A stretch of DNA of 64,000 nucleotides from contig OZ037769.1 of assembly GCA_964035545.1 (NCBI GenBank), positions 16,993,633 to 17,057,632 of the forward strand, in the 5' to 3' direction. Both the position numbers and the translations under genes were made by a program. Below the pieces are notes generated by a model. It was not told where the DNA came from. It saw nothing but the letters and a program-made list of their open reading frames with translations, and made no database searches. Below, one piece after another: positions 1-18,230 of this stretch; the stretch's first letter is position 1; each line of letters starts with the position of its first letter. The stretch comes from Bugula neritina (lineage: Eukaryota > Bryozoa > Gymnolaemata > Cheilostomatida > Bugulidae).

Positions 1-1045
1 TATTTGTTTACTAAGTTGCAGTTTGAACTCGCCATTTCTGATTGCAACTGTGTTTCCTCTGAAAGGATACATGGGAACACATGAGGCTGGGATATCCATT
101 TGTTGTGTTATTCAGGCGTAAGTCAGCTTCTGTAATACATTCCTGAATAAATACAAGATGGCAACTTGCCAATTTTTCAAAATATGACATCCATCAGGCT
201 AACAAATCTAGAGTTATTTTGTATGGTTTGCTATAATTTATAAATAGACAATAGCTGCATGTGACTATAAACTTTATAATAAACATGTTTCCTAATATAG
301 CATAGAACCTGATATGTGTATATTGATGTGTCCATAATTTGTTACGCAACGAATATTATATTAATATATACTATATTCTACAATATGGTAACTATATAGC
401 TTTAACTACAATTTTTTTAATTGATGTTATATTTTCTAATTGATCGAACTGATGCATTTAGATGATGATGAATTTGCAATTAATGGGTATATTAGCTCTT
501 TGAAATTATTTCAACAACTAGTTATGTAAAAATCAACTGTAATATGCATTATAATAATATAATATTATTAGGCTTCTTTATTCCAGATATGTGTATAATT
601 AGTAGTTGTCCCATCATGGAGATACTCTTGGCCACGCGCAATGAATTAAAACTGAAGCTGTATTTCAGTGTTTACGAGTAATAACTCTAATTCAATAATG
701 ACAAGTTTGCTTTTTATTAAAAAAGAAAACTCTGTAATTATTTCAACCGTGAACGACCATGGCACTTAGGAGACGATAACTCTAAATATACCCTTTTTTG
801 AATTAGCCTATATTTATGTATTTTAGAATGTAGTATTATTGCGATGCAGCTGATTATATAGTTTTTGGTCCGTGAAACAGACTACTTTACGTGGCTGTGT
901 AAAGGTCAAGGCTCACTTGAAAAATTTTGTTTCTTGACAACTCATTCTTCCAAGTGGTTGTGTAGCGGACACTTATTTTATTTTCCTAACGCTATTCGCT
1001 AAGAATTGCTTTCAGTATAATAACTGTTTAATAAATACATATAAA
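1..1045. other. Intergenic region upstream of SSR4
   Basis: AT-rich sequence with no open reading frame or RNA gene that I can support. It must contain the SSR4 promoter, but I see no convincing TATA box or named element. Short A/T runs are the only repeats. Confidence 0.5.
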
Positions 1046-2926
1046 ATGAACTCTTCATTATATTCTTTGGCCGTTTGTGCTGCTTTAATCAGTGTTATTG
1101 GTAAGTACTAGACTACTAGCTATCAACTCCAAGATAAAGACTAACTCTAAAACTAAGAGTTACTCACTTACTGACAGTGACTCTGAGTATATAACGCATA
1201 ACCAAGCTATTGTTGGAATTAAACTCAAGCATTTACACCAATAGTTATTAGTTAAGCTTGTAGTTACCCCAAGTTGAGGTCTGATCACTCTCTATTTTTG
1301 TTTTGTTTGAAAGATTTAGATTAAGATTTTAATTTGCCCGTAGTCGCACCGGTGGCGGTACTCGAATTGAATTTTCAAGTTATATAATTAAATAAAAGTA
1401 CAAGTACAGAATACTATTTGTATTAAACTAGTAGACTGACATATATTGATATTCTTTCAAAAGATATAAAATTGTAATGCCAGCAACTAAACATTTTGAT
1501 GAAGTTGTGATAAGTCATGAACTGCTAAATGCTATGTGATATAATTATATGATGATATGTAATTATTATTAGCTATGCAATAGCTATAGTCTAAAGACAG
1601 CATAGAAATACAATTATAATGGATTATTTACCTATTTTTTTATATTTATTACAATTTAAATTGATAACCTCAAGTTTTAAAAGAAAGGTGTTTTTACTGG
1701 ATTTTGTGTCAATGAGTTTGGTCATGTAAACAGTTTTTAAAACGCATCAATACGAATATGTGCTGAAAAATATTACTGTCATAATAACCTTTGGCCTGCA
1801 AAGTGTATTTATAAACCTTTATTGAGTTTTTGATATAATTATAATACAACGTATTGTCAAGCTTCTGTGAGTGGTCTTTAATGTTACAGCTGCTAGCAGT
1901 GTCACCTCTAGCTCATACACAACCAGTGACGATGCCTCATCCAGACGCACACTGTTTATCTCAACGTTTGAGTTCACAGGAGAACAGCCCGTGAGTGTCA
2001 CTGTCTTATGCTTGCTAGTCATTGATGAGTATGTTTGTGAATTTGAAAATCACTTCATCAATTATCGGTTGTTGTCTTACCAGATAGCTACGCCTTATTT
2101 AAATACTTGGAACGTATTTTCTGCACAAAAGGTAAGTTAAGTACATCAAAACAACATCGGCTTAGTTTTTGTTATATTGCATCTGATTGGCTGTTGCAGA
2201 GGGGGACACTGTATGCTGTTGTGGGAGACAAATCACTTATTGCTGCCAAGAACCCTGAAACTAAATCATTCCAGGTCAGTTACACCCCCTTCTTTATAAT
2301 CAGTCACACCCCTTTCTCTATAGTCAGTTACACCCCCGTCTCTATAGTCATATAACACTGTACTGTAGTCACACTACATTGTTGTCCTGTCATGTTCCAT
2401 GGATGTGGTGGAAGTAAAGAACCAAGATTATAGCCCGTGTTTTTACAGGTATCATGGTCCGAGGAGCACAAGCTGGCTGGGGCAGGTACCTACACAGTAC
2501 AGCTGTACAGTGAGGAGGGACACGCGGCTCTCAGAAAGGCTAAGAGAGATGGACAAAGTGCAGAAGATATCACACCTCTGGCCACTCTAAACATTGACCA
2601 TAATGTGAGTATACAATGATCTCTAACTACTCTAAACATTGACCATAATGTGAGTATACAGTGATCTCTAACTACTCTAAACATTGACCATAATGTGAGT
2701 ATACAATGACCTCTAACTACTCTTAGCACTGACCATAATGTGAGTATACAATGAGCTCTAACTACCTGTATGAGAATGACATATTGTTGATTACTCATAG
2801 CCTGTGTTCTTCAACTTGTAGGGCGTGTACCAAGGGCCGTGGCTGAGCAGTGAAACCGTGGCCAGCATTGCCGCAGTTGTACTCATGTACTTTGCGTACA
2901 CCAAGAAATGTTCAATTCTAGCTTAG
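1046..2926 (+). CDS. SSR4: Translocon-associated protein subunit delta (TRAP-delta)
   Basis: Five exons: 1046-1100, 1890-1990, 2200-2274, 2449-2604, 2822-2926; 163 residues against 173 in human. TRAP-delta is a single-pass ER membrane protein of the TRAP complex, which sits beside Sec61 and helps translocate nascent chains. The product starts with a hydrophobic signal peptide (about residues 1-20), then a luminal domain with the family motifs SYTTSD and QVSWSEEHKLAGAGTY, and ends with a membrane helix (AAVVLMYFAY) and a short lysine-containing tail. All joins are GT-AG and the frame is continuous. Oddity: the luminal domain has no cysteine, whereas the vertebrate protein has a luminal disulfide. 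AATAAA at 3016-3021 is a likely polyadenylation signal. The gene converges on EXOSC4, with stop codons ~250 bp apart. Identification rests on similarity recalled across the whole length. Confidence 0.93.
2586..2780 (+). repeat. 45-bp tandem repeat duplicating an SSR4 5' splice site
   Basis: About four copies of a 45-bp unit. The first copy covers the last 19 bases of exon 4 and its donor; each later copy repeats the exon tail CATTGACCATAAT followed by GTGAGTATACA. Identical donors lie at 2605, 2650, 2695 and 2740. Confidence 0.9.
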
Positions 2927-3015
2927 AGTAGAGTTGTGCCCTCATGTATTTACACACCATTTCTGCCACTTAGTCCGTAGAAACTTCTTTATTGTAATTA
3001 TACTCAGATATGTAC

Positions 3016-3021
3016 AATAAA
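3016..3021 (+). terminator. SSR4 polyadenylation signal
   Basis: AATAAA lies 90 bases after the SSR4 stop codon, with a second AATAAA-type hexamer shortly downstream. Both precede the 3' end of the oppositely oriented EXOSC4 gene. Confidence 0.55.
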
Positions 3022-3174
3022 AATATATTCAAATTGTTATATAAATTGTAAAATAAAAATATTTACAAGAATTAAATGATAAGTGTGTTGTTTCCTCCTC
3101 TGTCAAACGCTGACTTTCAGCTGCTCTGAAGCAAGCTGTGACCATAGTGACAGCAGTGAATAAATACAGACGTG

Positions 3175-4871
3175 CTATTCGCCCATGGTGGCCATCGCAT
3201 CAGCTATGTGTGACTGTACGGTTTGCGTGAGTACAGTGTGCACATCCCTACACCCCTTCATCCCCATCTCTATTACCTTCGGTACGTGATCTTCATGTAG
3301 TCTGCCATTGATCTGTAGGAACACAATCTGCTCTGTCTTGGGTAATATTGCCATCACAATCTACAGAGATCAAGGTAGCTGATTGATTGGTTAATAGCAT
3401 AATATATATTAGTATACTATTGATTGGTCAATTAATAGAGAGTATGCTATTGTGTAGCTTCTGGAATAGGAACGTATGCCAGTGACTACCTAATAAGTAC
3501 GGCTGAGGAACCTGTATTGGGCCAATAAGAAGCCAGCCTACGCTGACTGAAGGGGTAATATGGCATCTTTAGTCTGGTCTTCGGCAATACATTATCTGGT
3601 TGATGATGATTAAACACCTACTCATAGCAACAGTCTCGAGAGATAAAATATACAGAAGGGACGGCCTACCTCGGTGCCAGCGTGCGTCTCCTCCAAGTGG
3701 TTGATGTCAACGACAGCAGTTTCCTTCATAAAGCTGGCGGAGCAGGCACACACGATGTCTTTCATGGGGATACCGGCATCAATAAGAGCCAGAGTGGCAG
3801 CATTGATTGACGCACAGTAGTTACCCCCGTCTGACTGCAACACCTGTAGCATGTAACAATGTAGAGAATAGAATACACACATGTACTGCCACAACACTAG
3901 TACCACAACAGAGACACTATGTACTGTAACAATAATGTCCCTATTTGGGTATGCTGCGTAGTATAATACCATAACTGTAATACCGCTACAGTACTGAAGC
4001 TATGTTATAACCACAATGTAAAAGCAAGATATAAATAAGTCTACAGCAAAACAATATAGCTACAATAATATTAGTGAGTTAATATTGAATACTGCTTAGT
4101 TTTAAAAAGTGGATCACCTCAACGAATATGTCTATCTGAGATTTGGGGTACAACTGAGTCAAAATGGCCGCTTCAAACGTCTGCTGCATGTGCAAAGTCA
4201 TCTCTATAGACTTACGGTCACCGCGTGGACGCCTTTTCCTCTCTCCTGAAAGCAAGAGTTTAGTCGGATATAAAGTATAACAACACTCAAAAAGCAGATG
4301 CGTCAACAGAATAATTTTAACAAACCTGTGCTGAATGTGGCCATACTGTACTGACAGTTGACTAGTACTCGGTCATGTAGTGCTTTACTCTTAGCTCCAG
4401 TCACCTGAAATTATACAGTAACTTGTATCAAACACAGAAACAAACTTTCTGGTTATTGATTTAATATAAATATTTGGCAGTTTTAACTAATAATTGATAT
4501 CAAAAATGTTTTGAAATACAAGTAGGCCTAACTTCCAAAAATTATCATAAATACCAAACTGAAAACTTGTGTAGCAAGCAATTTACAATCATGTAAGAAA
4601 CATCTGTATGGTTAATTGTAGAGGTCATCTATTTATACCTATATTCTAAATTACAGAATACAAAGCTACAGCTAAACACAGAGAGTTCAGTCCAGCTAAC
4701 CTCATGGGGCCCGTATACAGTTGCCAAGACTTTAGTGTTCCCCTGTTCAATGTAAGCTGAACCGTCGGCCTGAGTGAAGACACCCAGTCGACAGGATAAC
4801 TTCCTGAGTTCAGTCGGTCTTCTGCCGTCCATTCTCAGACCCTGATCAGATAACATTGTCATCCCCGCCAT
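3175..4871 (-). CDS. EXOSC4: Exosome complex component RRP41
   Basis: Five exons read on the minus strand: 4871-4701, 4404-4326, 4245-4118, 3843-3670, 3360-3175; 245 residues, the same length as human EXOSC4. RRP41 is one of the six RNase PH-like subunits forming the barrel of the nuclear and cytoplasmic RNA exosome. Family landmarks are in order: MAG..LSDQG..DGRR at the start, VFTQADGSAYIEQGNTK, ERKRRPRGDRKS, QTFEAAILTQLYPKSQIDI, NAATLALIDAGIPM, and RLHEDH near the end. As in other animal RRP41 proteins it is expected to be structural rather than catalytic. All junctions are GT-AG and in frame. Confidence 0.96.
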
Positions 4872-6168
4872 GTTGATTTCTCTTCTCTGTGAATAGTAAG
4901 AACAGACTAAAGTATTACATTTTTGTATGATAGAACTATTTGTATTTTTATTAGAAAAGCATGATACATATGTATAAAGTAAATTTCATATTATAAAAAA
5001 CTACATGAATTGGCAACTTTTCTTACATCCAGCAGTACTACTACTAGTAGCAGTACTAGTTCTACATAACGTTCACTAAACTCTGATTTCACTTTAAATT
5101 TGAGCATCCTAATCTGTAGCCATAACCATAATATTAATAACAATCACAATAAGTAATACTAATAATAATTTTAGTATGAGTATCAGATTCCTTCTCAGTA
5201 TCAGTATCACTACCAGGATGACACTACGAGTATCAGTATGAGTAGGGCTATCATGATCATCATCATGGTTATCATTATTAATATTATTATTATAATGATT
5301 GTCATTGTGCCTATGATACTGACAATCATAATGATAATCTAATAGTAATAATTATTTACATTGATGAAAAAATTCATATCGATTATCATCACCATTATGA
5401 CTCTCAGTATCAGACTCAGTAGCAGACTAATCACTAAATCTAATAAGCAATAATAATCATAATCAGTATGAGCATCACTTAATTACTGTTAACTTGATGA
5501 GGATCAATAAATCATAGTGATCATCGTAATAATAATCATTATGATTATGCTATTGATTATCCTGATTTGTTATATTTATAATCATAATGATTAAATTAAA
5601 ATTTGTTACCGCTCCGAAAATCATAAATACTAAGTACTGAGATTCAGAGTGAATACCTGTACTGGGCAGTGGATACATCATACAACACGAAAATCATGCA
5701 AATAATCATAATGAAATATCAGTTCAGCTTCGTAATCGTTTACATGAATTGTAATTTAAAAAACAGTTATTGAATGATTATGATAATAATACTTTTACCG
5801 TTTACGTGACAGAGTATTGGTTGAAAGTTGAAACTGTGCTTCAACTATTATAAAGCTCACTAACGCTTAATACCACTACAATGTTGAAGTGACTTTCATA
5901 AAATCTATACGAAAAATAAATAAATCACGCCGACTTTCATAAGCTTTTACCTTGGCCTTGTCTTGGCCCTAAGAGTCATGGAATTTCCAGCATGATTATA
6001 ATCTATAATAACTATTTTTTGACCTTCTAAACTCTGATAAATGTAAATAAATTATTTATAAATTTTTTATAAATTAAAAAAAACAATTTTTAAAGTAATA
6101 ATTATAAAAACATAACTAAAATTTGAAAAAAGCTTTTTTTTAAAGACTCACGTCACATTACCATCAAA
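4872..6168. other. Divergent intergenic region EXOSC4/PECR
   Basis: About 1.3 kb between two divergently transcribed genes, so it must hold both promoters. No open frame of note. From about 5100 to 5600 it is a mosaic of triplet-like A/T/C/G words built around ATCATAATGAT. Around 5288-5340 two such arms (…ATGATTGTCA and TGACAATCAT…) form an imperfect inverted repeat. A block at 5630-5777 is repeated inside PECR intron 1. Confidence 0.5.
5630..5777 (+). repeat. Direct repeat, copy 1 (PECR promoter side)
   Basis: About 140 bp that recurs, diverged and slightly shorter, at 6431-6557 on the other side of PECR exon 1. Shared words include GTACTGGGCAGTGGATACA, CATGAATTGTAATTTAAA and ACAGT.GTTGAATG in the same order. 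Confidence 0.85.
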
Positions 6169-12355
<6,187 letters not shown>

Positions 12356-15212
12356 GAGTTATAACCCCTCACAAATATACTTTGTTTCAGCATATAATTC
12401 TATCCACTTATTCAGGTAAACTGATGGAATTTAGTTATAGATTTGTATGAATCAAAATGGTCTATCAAAAACAGAGCAACACTATAATATATTTATACAG
12501 TTTGGTGCTGGTGATTCAGCATATTGGTGGTTCCTTTTGTGAACATCAAACTTTTTTTACATTTTATTGTTTTTGGTATTTTGAACTTGTCATGTATTTT
12601 TATGAACTCAATAACATGAATAATGAAATTTCTCACCATTTTTATCTATTTACTGCATACCACCCTGATTTGTATGTTGCAATATAAGTAATGGGGAACA
12701 TGGTATAGGACAGCCCACCACAAGACCAACCCCGCCCACCACAGTATAACCCAGCCACACCCACCACCTTTCCTGCTTTCCAAAGCTACTAATAGTTGTT
12801 AACCTACAGTTATAATAACATACAATAATGAGTCAGATAAATAGTATATCAAGACATGCCCAGGGTAGAGTAATACGCCAGGATTTCATGAGTGGGAAAA
12901 TTAATTCAAACTGCAGATATATGCTGCAGTTAATCACAACTTACAGTTAGTGCATGCAAATGTCAATGTTGAAAATTCAGTTTTTACTGAAACCTGCATG
13001 TAATGTAGCTTCTAATTAGGATTATTATCAAGTTGGGGTTATTTTAAATATAAATGGATTAGAGTTATAAATACATCATATACTAGCTGCCCTCTACTAA
13101 GCAGAAAAGTGTCCAGTGAGAATATTGCATTGAATACAGCATTTACATGAAAGTATATTACGATAAAGTTGTTTAAGAAGCTTATTATTGGCTGCTGAAA
13201 CCTTTCAATTTACATAAAACTATATAACTGGTGTTCATGTCAAATTGGTAAATAGTAATTTATATAATTATCTGGGCGTGTCAGTTACTTATATTTCTAA
13301 ACACTCTCTATAATTTGTTATTTCAAGTAGAGTAATACGAATAAAAGACAATACAAATAAAACTCTTGGCACCACTTCACGCTGTGAATAGTCTGGACAT
13401 GGAGATAAGTAAATAAACACTTGGGATTGACTGGTGCAGAAAGTATAATACACTGATTGCAGTTTGAGTTTCACTCTATACTGATAGTCTGCATTTCATC
13501 CAATTACATGAGACGCTGAAGGTATAGCAGTACCAAGTGATGCAGAAAGGGGTGTGGTAATGTTAAATAGGGGGTTACTGTAAAGCTGTCCCTACCAATT
13601 ACCCACATGAAAGGTTGATATAATCATGGCACAATCTACTAGGCTATACACAAGGTATGGTTACATGTGCCTAAATTATTTCAGTAATTTGTAAAAAATT
13701 GGCTGCACAGGATATCTACGAGTATGTTGAATTCACACAGCACATGTGTATATGAAGTGTTTTAGCCACTTGTGACGTTTGCGTGAAAACTATTTACTAT
13801 GGCCACCAGGTTTTTCTAATAACTAGAAACTAGATAATTCTGTCCTGCTAGTGCTGTATGCACATTATACAACAATATTTTATAATACTAGTATTTGATG
13901 GGTTATTTAATCTGCATTGAATACAATTTTCATTCAAATGACAAATACCAGTTGACAACTCTGGATAGGCATAATATAACAAGCACCTGATGTGTACTGT
14001 CACTCCCAAGCACCTGTAGCACACTTGACAGGCTTGACTTGCTTTAACTTCCCTGTCAGCTTTGGAACATGTGGAACCGTTACAACTCCATTGGAATCTA
14101 GAGTTTCATCCGAAACTGTTGTTTGATTATACTATGTGGAATAACAGCTGTTCACTCAGAAAGGAACTAACACTGGCCAATAGCTAGCAGTTATTTTCTG
14201 ACACCAACCAGTTATAAGTTGAAAATGTAGAACTTAGTGTTGAAAACAAGAAATATTTTAATATTTCAATGTTAAAAATTCAGTCTTGCATACCTTTAAC
14301 ATGTGGATCAGCTCAATCAGTGCAAGCAGATACTGAGAATATTATAATTGTAGTGTGAGTTGAACACAAGAGCTACTGAGGTTATATCTAATGCTAGCTG
14401 GGAAAGCTGAAAGCTATATTTTTAAGGATGTAAAGATAAATGAATAATGAAATATTAACAGCTGTAAAACAAGCATTTGTTTGCTGGTGTGTGGTGGAGA
14501 AATATAATATAATAGCATCCCTTTCTTTGGTAACAAAGAGTATTGTAGTATTGAAAAATTGAAACAAATTTATTAGCTTGAAAGATTAGTTAAAACGTTT
14601 GGTTTACAAATTCTAGAAAAAGAGAAAGAGGACATCTAGTAGAGCCAGTGTCTTCAGCTGAATATAATATGGAAAGTTGATAATAAGAAAATACAATAAA
14701 ACAAAATATTATATAACATATACTTTTTATTATAATATAATCTATACTTTGTATTATATATTATATACTTGGTACTATATATTACATACTTTGTATTATA
14801 AAACAGCCATTAGAATAAAATCACCCTCAAAAACCTGAGAGGTGGGAAATGATGATTGAACTAAATACAAATACCAAAACGTACAGAATATAAAAAAATA
14901 CAATAAAACATCCAAGTTGTATTATGAATTTGATAAATATATTATATTATATTCTATATACTATGTATATAATATATTATATTCTCTTTACTATGTATAT
15001 AATATAATATATTATATTCTATATACTATATATATAATATATTATATTCTATATACTATGCATATAATATATTATATTCTATATACTATGTATATAATAT
15101 ATTATATTCTATATACTATGCATATAATATATTATATTCTATATACTATGTATATATTATATTATATTATATATACTATGTATATAATATAACTTATGTG
15201 AATTATATCTCC
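12356..15212. other. Convergent intergenic region PECR/CPM
   Basis: No gene that I can support. It contains a C-rich patch near 12705-12775 (CCCACCAC-type words), generic AT-rich DNA, and an array of TATATAATATATTATATTC-like ~30-bp units at about 14930-15190 just before the end of the carboxypeptidase gene. Confidence 0.5.
14930..15192. repeat. AT-rich ~30-bp tandem array
   Basis: Eight or so copies of a unit containing ATACTATGTATATAATAT, alternating with ATACTATGCATATAATAT. The frame through it (Tyr/Ile-rich) is a by-product of the repeat. Confidence 0.85.
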
Positions 15213-18186
15213 TTAAATATATAAAATGTAGAACATAATTGATAGCCCAAAAACTAGTAGAGTGTTGGTTGAAGAAGGAGGGGTGGCTGAGATGAAGTTC
15301 CCTATTCCAGAGGTAGTTATATTGTAGACACTTGCACTATCTGAACTGGTATCTACGGTAACGGCAGCTACTTCCACATCATCTACACTTACCTGAAGAA
15401 TATGAGAAATTGATAATATATAATATAACATCATATCATACAATATAATATGCTATAATACAATATACACTAAGTATTACAACACCACAGTACATCCTAT
15501 CTGCAGTATATAATAATATCTAACTCAACGAGTACCTTCAACTTGTAAGTTCCAGGTAGCACTATTTTCCAGTATTCCCCGAGGGGAGTTGTCCTCACAG
15601 ACAGTGTGTTGTTTACTTGTATGATGGCATTAGGGACGGGTTTACCGGCCTTATCTGTGACTATTCCTTTAACACCTAGAGTATCAGTAGTACACAGTAT
15701 AGTGTAAGTGGACAGTGCAAGTATATAGTATACAGTGTAAGTATATATTATACAGTGTAAGTATATAGTATACAGTGTAAGTATATAGTATACAGTGTAA
15801 GTATATATTATACAGTGTAAGTATATAGCACAGTGTAAGTATATAGTACAGTGTAAGTATATATTATACAGTGTAAGTATATAGTATACAGTGTAAGTAT
15901 ATAGTATACAGTGTAAGTATATAGTATACAGTGTAAGTATATAGTACAGTGTAAGTATATATTATACAGTGTAAGTATATAGTATACAGTGTAAGTATAT
16001 AGTATACAGTGTAAGTATATAGTATACAGTGTAAGTACACAACACACTTACCCAAGTCCACTTTGCGTAGATACTCTATCATAGCCAGTTTATTGTCAAG
16101 CCAGTACCTCTCAATGTGAGAGTAGGGTGGGTGCTTACAGCACCCTACCTCTAGGGTCAGGTCCATGCAACCTCCTCGCACGTAGTTGTAGTCCTGCATC
16201 GTACCTACACAGTGTGACAGTATAGCAGGTGGTGACAGTATAACAGGTGGTGACAGTATAGCAGGTAGTGACAGTATAACAGGTAGTGACAGTATAGCAG
16301 GTAGTGACAGTATAGCAGGTGGTGACAGTATAGCAGGTAGTGACAGTATAGCAGGTGGTGACAGTATAGCAGGTAGTGACAGTATAGCAGGTGGTGACAG
16401 TATAGCAGGTGGTGACAGTATAGCAGGTAGTGACAGTATAGCAGGTAGTGACAGTATAGCAGGTAGTGACAGTATAGCAGGTGGTGACAGTATAGCAGGT
16501 AGTGACAGTATAGCAGGTGGTGACAGTATAGCAGGTGGTGACAGTATAGCAGGTAGTGACAGTATAGCAGGTAGTGACAGTATAGCAGGTAGTGACAGTA
16601 TAGCAGGTGGTGACAGTATAGCAGGTAGTGACAGTATAGCAGGTGGTGACAGGTGACAGTATAGCAGGTAGTGACAGTATAGCAGGTAGTGACAGTATAG
16701 CAGGTAGTGACAGTATAGCAGGTAGTGACAAGTGACAGTATAGCAGGTGGTGACAGTATAGCAGGTGGTGACAGTATAGCAGGTGGTGACAGTATAGCAG
16801 GTGGTGACAGTATAGCAGGTGGTGACAGTATAGCAGGTAGTGACAGTATAGCAGGTAGTGACAGTATAGCAGGTGGTGACAGTATAGCAGATGGTGACAG
16901 TATAGCAGGTAGTGACAGTATAGCAGGTAGTGACAGTATAGCAGGTAGTGACAAGTGACAGTATAGCAGGTGGTGACAGTATAGCAGGTGGTGACAGTAT
17001 AACAGGTGGTGACAGTATAGCAGGTGGTGACAGTATAGCAGGTGGTGACAGTATAGCAGGTGGTGACAGGTGTATAAAGTAGCTGAAATTGAATAAACGA
17101 GTAAGCTCTCACCTAAGGCCACATACCATTCGGCCCCGTTAGTGATTCCATCTGGGAAAGTTCTGCAGATGGAACTGTTGGTCATGTCGCGGTGGTTGTA
17201 GGAATACGCTTTGGCTAAATATTGGAATGTGGCGTCATCTGGACAAATTGATGGAGCACCATAGCTCATCCAGGCTGTAACAGCAGCATGTCTTTCTCAC
17301 GTCACTCAACCACTTGCGTCATGTCACTCAACTATTTGTGTCATGTGACACAACTACTTGCGTCACGTGACACAAATACTTGCGTCACGTCACACAACTA
17401 GTTGTGTCACATAACACAATATAATATAGACTTACACTGAGGTTCAGAATTGCTGTCATATGGATAGTTGGCGACTAAAGCACCCCCGTGAAAACCCGCC
17501 GACAGCACAAACTGTGTAGAATCTATCCAATCAGCTACAGCGCCTGATTCGGGTTGCATCATCTCCCGTGTTTGGTAAGTAGGGTTGAAGTAGTCCGGGA
17601 AGTCTCTGTTTAAGTCGACTTGAGCCATGTTGTATCTAAAGAGTACACACTGTAGTAGTTACTGTACACACTGTAGCATTCACTGTACACACTGTAGCAG
17701 TTACTGTACACACTGTAGTAGTTACTGTACACACTGTAGTAGTTACTGTACACACTGTAGTAGTTACTGTACACACTGTAGTAGTTACTGTACACACTGT
17801 AGCAGTTACTGTACACACTGTAGCAGTTACTGTACACACTGTAGCAGTCACTGTACACACTGTAGCAGTTACTGTACACACTGTAGTAGTTACTGTACAC
17901 ACTGTAGTAGTTACTGTACACACTGTAGCAGTTACTGTACACACTGTAGTAGTCACTGTACACACTGTAGCAGTTACCTGCCATAAACTCCCGAGCAGTT
18001 CCATTCAGTGGTGATGCCGTAGCCGTCTGGATTCATAGTGGGCATCACGTGTACCCTGGTAGTGTCCATCAGGTGTGTTATAGAGTCGTCTTCTCCATAC
18101 TGAGTCAATAGGAGATCTATAAACCTGATCAACAGCTCCCTTGATGTGGCCTGTAACACCGGTACTAGTAGTAGTAGTAGTAGTAA

Positions 18187-18230
<44 letters not shown>

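Noticed and set aside
14917-16199. Tyr/Ile-rich and Thr/Tyr-rich frames
   Set aside because: Translations of AT-rich and CPM intron 6 arrays.
16213-17075. CRISPR-like regular repeats
   Set aside because: Units are contiguous without spacers and the genome is eukaryotic; these are minisatellites.
16135-17269. Frames of 325 and 354 codons (TTCYTV and HLLYCH repeats) and a plus-strand DSIAGG frame
   Set aside because: All are translations of the 18-bp minisatellite in CPM intron 5 in different frames; only the ends overlap true CPM exons.
17610-18004. Three ~120-codon frames rich in Cys/Tyr/Ser/Thr
   Set aside because: Products of the 21-bp array in CPM intron 3; the array length is a multiple of three so stops are avoided.
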